DNA of 44,615 nt from Planctomycetota bacterium (GTDB lineage: Bacteria; Planctomycetota; Phycisphaerae; Sedimentisphaerales; Anaerobacaceae). Shown piece by piece: positions 40,864 to 44,615 of the stretch. The position numbers and the translations under genes are program-made. The stretch is taken from assembly GCA_019456195.1 (NCBI GenBank), contig VRUK01000044.1, positions 1 through 44,615 on the forward strand. Reading direction: 5' to 3'. Position 1 is the first letter of the stretch, and each line of letters opens with the position of its first letter. The notes below the pieces were generated by a model. It worked only from the letters and a program-made list of their open reading frames with translations. It searched no databases and had not been told where the DNA came from.

Positions 40864-42954
40864 ATGTCTAAGAGATTGATTTCTTTTGTTTTAGTGCTGG
40901 GCCTGGTCCTGACCAGCATGGCCGGCGCTGCCGACCCGGATTTGGTAGCTCACTGGAAATTTGATGATGGTTCCGGAACCACCTTGTTCGACTCAAGTGG
41001 TAATGGCCACGATGGTACCCTCGTGGGTGACCCGAAGTGGGTTCCCGGCAGGTTGGGCGGTGCACTTGAGTTTGACGGTGACGGTGACTTCGTGGAATTG
41101 GAGAATAATACGGACTTCGATATTCCCGTAAACATCACAATCACGTGCTGGATTAAGGTCAACCAGTTCGACAAAACCTGGCAGGCCATCGTTACCAATG
41201 GTGACGGTTCCTGGAGGGTGCACAGATCCAGCAGCTCGAACAACATTGCATGGGGTTCTAGTGGTCTTAGCCCTACGGACCTCACGGGAACCACGGACGT
41301 GAGTACCGGCGAATGGTTTCACATCGCCGCAGTGTATAACGGGACACAAAAACTCCTGTACATTAACGGCAACCTGGACGCTTCGTCCGATTCTACCGGC
41401 AACATAAACAACAGCACCTATGGCGTCAATATCGGTGAAAACGACCAGGCGACGGGACGCTACTTTGACGGCCTCATCGACGATGTGCGCATCTACCGCC
41501 GGGCGCTGCTGGACGTAGAGATTCTTGGCGTCATGGCCGGCGGTGGAACAGACTATCCATTGGCCTCCGGCCCTGCTCCGAAAGATGGTGTTTACCATCT
41601 GGATACATGGGTGAATCTTGCTTGGCGGGCGGGTGATTTTGCCGTCTCGCATGATGTGTACTTTAGCGATAATTTTGACGACGTGGACGCCGGCGCTGAA
41701 AGCGCATTCCAGGGCAACCAGGCCGGAACATTTTTAGTTGCCGGTTTTCCCGGATTTGCATATCCGGATGGCCTCATCCCGGGCACGACTTACTACTGGC
41801 GAATTGATGAAGTCAATGATACTGAGCCGAACAGTCCATGGATAGGTGACCTCTGGAGCTTTATGATTCCCCCCAAGACAGGCTATTTGCCCGACCCGGC
41901 TGATGGTGCCGAATCTGTAGGTGTAGATGAGACCCTTGGCTGGACACCGGGATTTGGTGCGAAACTGCATACTGTGTATTTCGGTGAAACTTTTGATGAA
42001 GTTGACAATGCCGCTGGTGGACTCCCACAGGGAATGTCAACCTATGACCCCGGCACACTTACAATGGCCAAGACTTACTACTGGCGAGTCGATGAGTTTG
42101 ATGTTTTCGAAACGCATAAAGGTAATGTCTGGAGCTTCACTACCGAGGGTGCCGTCGGCAGCCCGACCCCGGCTAATGGCGCTGTGGATATAACGCAGAC
42201 ACCTGTTCTCACATGGGCACCGGGCTTAGGTGCTTCGCATGAAGTCTATTTTGGTGCCGAAGCAGCCTCTCTGGAGTTAAAAGGGAGTGGAAACCTTGGC
42301 TCAGAGAGCTTTGAACCCGGACAGTTGGAGTGGAATACCGCTTACTACTGGCGTGTCGATGAAGCCAATAACGCCAACGCCGACAGCCCGTGGACAGGCC
42401 CTCTCTGGAGCTTCACTACAGCCAACTTCCTTATCATTGACGATTTTGAGAGCTACAACGACCTTGACCCCGCCAACCCGGCAAGCAACAGGATATTCCT
42501 TGCCTGGATAGACGGATTCGGTGATCAAACAAATGGATCTCTCGTTGGTTATGAGAATCCTCCATTTGCCGAGCAATCCACTGTTAACGGCGGCTTACAG
42601 TCAATGCCGTTTTCTTACGACAACGCTGTCGGCAAATCTGAGGCGACTTTAACATTGACTTCCAATCGTGACTGGACCGTAAATGGCGTCACCACTCTGG
42701 TAATTTGGTACGTAGGTGATGCTGCAAATGCTGCCGAACAGATGTATGTTACTCTCAATGGCAATGCCAAAGTCACTAATGATAATCCTGATGCAGCCCA
42801 GATAAATAAATGGACCCAATGGACTATCGACCTGCAGGCCTTCGGTATTAACCTTGCCAATGTCAATTCGATTACTCTTGGACTTAGCTCGGTTACGGGT
42901 GGTTCAGGTATGATGTACTTCGATGATATTGGATTGTATCCACCGGCACCGTAA
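40864..42954 (+). CDS. Secreted LamG-domain protein with three fibronectin-III-like modules
   Basis: The 696-residue protein has a signal peptide (KRLISFVLVLGLVLTSMAGAA), a LamG/concanavalin-like jellyroll (about 25-225, from LVAHWKFDDGSGTTLFDSSGNG to YFDGLIDDVRIYRRAL), three Fn3-like modules (about 230-335, 340-427 and 430-520), each ending with TYYWRVDE...W.FT, and a C-terminal beta-sandwich (FLIIDDFESYNDL to MYFDDIGLYPP) resembling carbohydrate-binding modules. It has no catalytic domain and no sorting signal at the end. It is probably an extracellular or surface polysaccharide-binding protein. AAGGAGG precedes the ATG. The adjacent paralogue shares its modules. Confidence 0.9.
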   Translation: MSKRLISFVLVLGLVLTSMAGAADPDLVAHWKFDDGSGTTLFDSSGNGHDGTLVGDPKWVPGRLGGALEFDGDGDFVELENNTDFDIPVNITITCWIKVNQFDKTWQAIVTNGDGSWRVHRSSSSNNIAWGSSGLSPTDLTGTTDVSTGEWFHIAAVYNGTQKLLYINGNLDASSDSTGNINNSTYGVNIGENDQATGRYFDGLIDDVRIYRRALLDVEILGVMAGGGTDYPLASGPAPKDGVYHLDTWVNLAWRAGDFAVSHDVYFSDNFDDVDAGAESAFQGNQAGTFLVAGFPGFAYPDGLIPGTTYYWRIDEVNDTEPNSPWIGDLWSFMIPPKTGYLPDPADGAESVGVDETLGWTPGFGAKLHTVYFGETFDEVDNAAGGLPQGMSTYDPGTLTMAKTYYWRVDEFDVFETHKGNVWSFTTEGAVGSPTPANGAVDITQTPVLTWAPGLGASHEVYFGAEAASLELKGSGNLGSESFEPGQLEWNTAYYWRVDEANNANADSPWTGPLWSFTTANFLIIDDFESYNDLDPANPASNRIFLAWIDGFGDQTNGSLVGYENPPFAEQSTVNGGLQSMPFSYDNAVGKSEATLTLTSNRDWTVNGVTTLVIWYVGDAANAAEQMYVTLNGNAKVTNDNPDAAQINKWTQWTIDLQAFGINLANVNSITLGLSSVTGGSGMMYFDDIGLYPPAP

Positions 42955-43066
42955 GTGGCAATTTATTGTGCGGTTGGAATAAAGTTCTAAAATATTTAAG
43001 ATTAAGCTTGCGCTGCTCTGTGAAATAGCCGCGCAGCAAAAGTTGTTTGTTAAAAACAACAAGTAT

Positions 43067-43100
43067 CTTGGTGTGTATCCCAAGTACGGTAGTTTTAACT
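43067..43100 (+). promoter_or_regulatory. Conserved leader element of LamG gene 2
   Basis: The stem is CTTGG (43067-43071)/CCAAG (43080-43084), which differs from the first copy by a compensatory base pair at the bottom (C-G for T-A). The tail GG-x-AGTTTTAACT and the T-run before AAGGAG are kept. Another hairpin (GTTGTTT/AAACAAC, near 43043) lies upstream, between the two LamG genes. Confidence 0.5.
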
Positions 43101-43119
43101 TTTTTTAAGGAGTGCTATT

Positions 43120-44615
43120 ATGTCCAAAAAATTGATTTATCTGGTTTCTTTTGTTTTTGTCTTGAGTGTGGCTCTGACAGGCACGGCTAAGGCAGAGCTG
43201 GTAGCTCAATGGAGGTTTGATGAGGGCTCCGGCACCATCGCTTCCGACACGAGTGGTAACGGCAACGACGGCGTACTCGAAGGTGACGCAAAGTGGGTGG
43301 CGGGTCAACTTGGAGGAGCGATTGAGTTCAATGGCTCTAATGCCCGCGTGGTTGCTCCGTATATTCCGTTGGATAGTCGAAGTCACACTATCACGATGTG
43401 GGTTAATCCGGTGCTATATACCGGCGAGCAAGTCGTTATCTCCCAGGTCGAGAACAACTCTACGAACTTGAGTCTGCATTATCGGCTTGGAGGGCCCGGT
43501 AGTGGAAATGTACCACCTGGTGGCGTGCGCATGGGATTCTATAGTAATGACCTCGATACCCCCGGAGACCTCATTCAGGACAATGAATGGTACCACCTGA
43601 CTTTCTGGTACGATTTTGAAAATCAAAACAGAAGAATATACATCGATGGTGCCCTGGAAGCTGAGGCTGCTGCAGGTCCTTTTCTTGGGACAACCGGTGA
43701 TACCATTATCGGCTCATGGGGTACTGGTCAGTGGTTTCAGGGTATTATTGACGATGTACAGATATACAACCACGCGCTATCCGAGGGAGAAATTCTGGGT
43801 GCCATGGAAGGCGGCGGTGGATATCCGTTTGCCTTGGCACCGGTCCCGGAGGATGGAGCCATCCATGAGGATACATGGATAAGTCTTGGCTGGCGGGCGG
43901 GTGATTTTGCCGTCTCGCACGACTTATATTTGGGAGAGAATTTCGATGATGTGGATGCCGGCGCTGAAAGCACGTTCCAGGGCAACCAGATCCCGACATT
44001 TTATGTTATAGGCTTCCCGGGGTTTCCTTATCCGGATGGCCTTGTTCCGGGCACGACTTACTACTGGCGAGTTGATGAGGTCAATGACACCGAGCCGAAT
44101 AGCCCCTGGAAGGGTAAAATCTGGAGCTTTAGTGTTCCACCCAAGACAGCATACTTTCCCGACCCGGCTGATGGTGCCGAGTCTGTAAATCCCGATGGCA
44201 CCCTTAGCTGGACACCAGGTTTCGGTGGGAAACTGCATACCGTGTATTTTGGTGACAATTTTGCCGATGTGGACAGCGCCGCCGGAGGACTCCCCCAGGG
44301 AGCTGCGTCCTACACTCCCGGCCCGCTTGAAATGGCTAAGACTTACTACTGGCGTGTCGATGAGTTTGATATTGCCGAAACGCATAAAGGAGATGTCTGG
44401 AGTTTCACAACTGAAGGCGCTGTCACTAGCCTTGACCCGGCTAACGGTGCTGTCGATGTAACGCAAACACCTGTTCTAACTTGGACACCCGGATTTGGTG
44501 CTTCGCATGAAGTTTATTTCGGCGCCGATGCAAGTTCAGTTGAACTTAAAGGTAGCGGCAACCTTGGCTCCGAGAGCTATGAGCCCGGACAACTTGAATG
44601 GAACACTACTTACTA
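43120..44615 (+). CDS. Second secreted LamG/Fn3-like protein, truncated at the window edge
   Basis: From ATG 43120 an open frame of 498 codons runs off the right end. It has a signal peptide (KKLIYLVSFVFVLSVALTGTAKA), a LamG domain (about 27-220, LVAQWRFDEGSGTIASDTSGNG to FQGIIDDVQIYNHAL), and Fn3-like modules with DFAVSHDLYLGENFDDVDAG, GKLHTVYFGDNFADVDSA and GASHEVYFGADAS. It is a tandem paralogue of the preceding gene: an exact 29-bp match (41623-41651 with 43891-43919) shows recent duplication or conversion. AAGGAG is 9 nt before the ATG. The C-terminal domain is not visible. Confidence 0.88.
   Translation, partial: MSKKLIYLVSFVFVLSVALTGTAKAELVAQWRFDEGSGTIASDTSGNGNDGVLEGDAKWVAGQLGGAIEFNGSNARVVAPYIPLDSRSHTITMWVNPVLYTGEQVVISQVENNSTNLSLHYRLGGPGSGNVPPGGVRMGFYSNDLDTPGDLIQDNEWYHLTFWYDFENQNRRIYIDGALEAEAAAGPFLGTTGDTIIGSWGTGQWFQGIIDDVQIYNHALSEGEILGAMEGGGGYPFALAPVPEDGAIHEDTWISLGWRAGDFAVSHDLYLGENFDDVDAGAESTFQGNQIPTFYVIGFPGFPYPDGLVPGTTYYWRVDEVNDTEPNSPWKGKIWSFSVPPKTAYFPDPADGAESVNPDGTLSWTPGFGGKLHTVYFGDNFADVDSAAGGLPQGAASYTPGPLEMAKTYYWRVDEFDIAETHKGDVWSFTTEGAVTSLDPANGAVDVTQTPVLTWTPGFGASHEVYFGADASSVELKGSGNLGSESYEPGQLEWNTTY

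Noticed and set aside
1..44615. CRISPR array, complete insertion sequence, prophage or rRNA genes
   Set aside because: No regularly spaced direct repeats, transposase or integrase motifs, phage structural genes or rRNA segments were seen.

Overview
The window most likely comes from a planctomycete of the Phycisphaerae/Sedimentisphaerales type. The reasons are secreted LamG proteins carrying repeated fibronectin-III-like modules with the TYYWRVDE signature, tandem DUF5009/HGSNAT-type acyltransferases, a DksA-like protein with a degenerate zinc finger, a small zinc-ribbon protein, a short lipoprotein and moderate G+C. This assignment is inferred from gene content, since no rRNA is present. Many promoters are close to the sigma-70 consensus (TTGACA, 16-18 bp, TATAAT), so several transcription units can be placed with some confidence.

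Layout. 1-2126 (minus): a PAS histidine kinase, an Rcp1-type response regulator and a truncated receiver-PAS protein. 2557-2931: a consensus promoter driving a tiny lipoprotein. 2987-7176 (minus): a CapD/WbpM-type nucleotide-sugar dehydratase, a membrane protein, YacG and a DksA-like protein. 7391-12352 (minus): a BtuFCD/FecBCDE-type ABC importer downstream of mutL, then a cupin. 12396-16178: gpmI, queE and queC (minus), with queF divergent. 16267-24895 (plus): zinc-ribbon protein, glycogen-synthase-like glycosyltransferase, coaE, rho, valS and a bifunctional-nuclease protein that overlaps convergent lspA. 25649-27164: tRNA-Leu(GAG), a palindromic repeat block, a GIY-YIG nuclease and an AT-rich orphan gene. 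27314-30796: three tandem DUF5009 acyltransferase paralogues. 30893-31161: a compact promoter-hairpin-U-run unit (candidate small RNA), then a G9 tract with a micro-ORF. 31169-33718 (minus): an NtrB/NtrC-like pair. 34124-35537: PilZ protein and dapF, converging on a fold-back repeat. 35757-38543 (minus): MerR-like regulator, FlgB-like protein, FlhG and FliA/WhiG sigma factor. 39262-40338: GAF-GGDEF diguanylate cyclase. 40493 to the right end: a micro-ORF and two secreted LamG proteins that share a leader element.

How the genes work together. Housekeeping functions (translation, CoA, lysine/peptidoglycan, glycolysis, queuosine, mismatch repair) are mixed with signalling. A c-di-GMP maker (GGDEF) and a likely c-di-GMP reader (PilZ) lie about 5 kb apart, next to an NtrB/NtrC pair and a flagellar-type sigma/FlhG/FlgB group. 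The LamG proteins and DUF5009 acyltransferases suggest polysaccharide handling at the cell envelope.

The most novel-looking items are the candidate CCUCC-loop small RNA, the fold-back repeat, the LamG leader element, the tRNA/palindrome/GIY-YIG cassette with its orphan neighbour, and the mosaic acyltransferase array. No CRISPR array, complete insertion sequence or prophage was seen.
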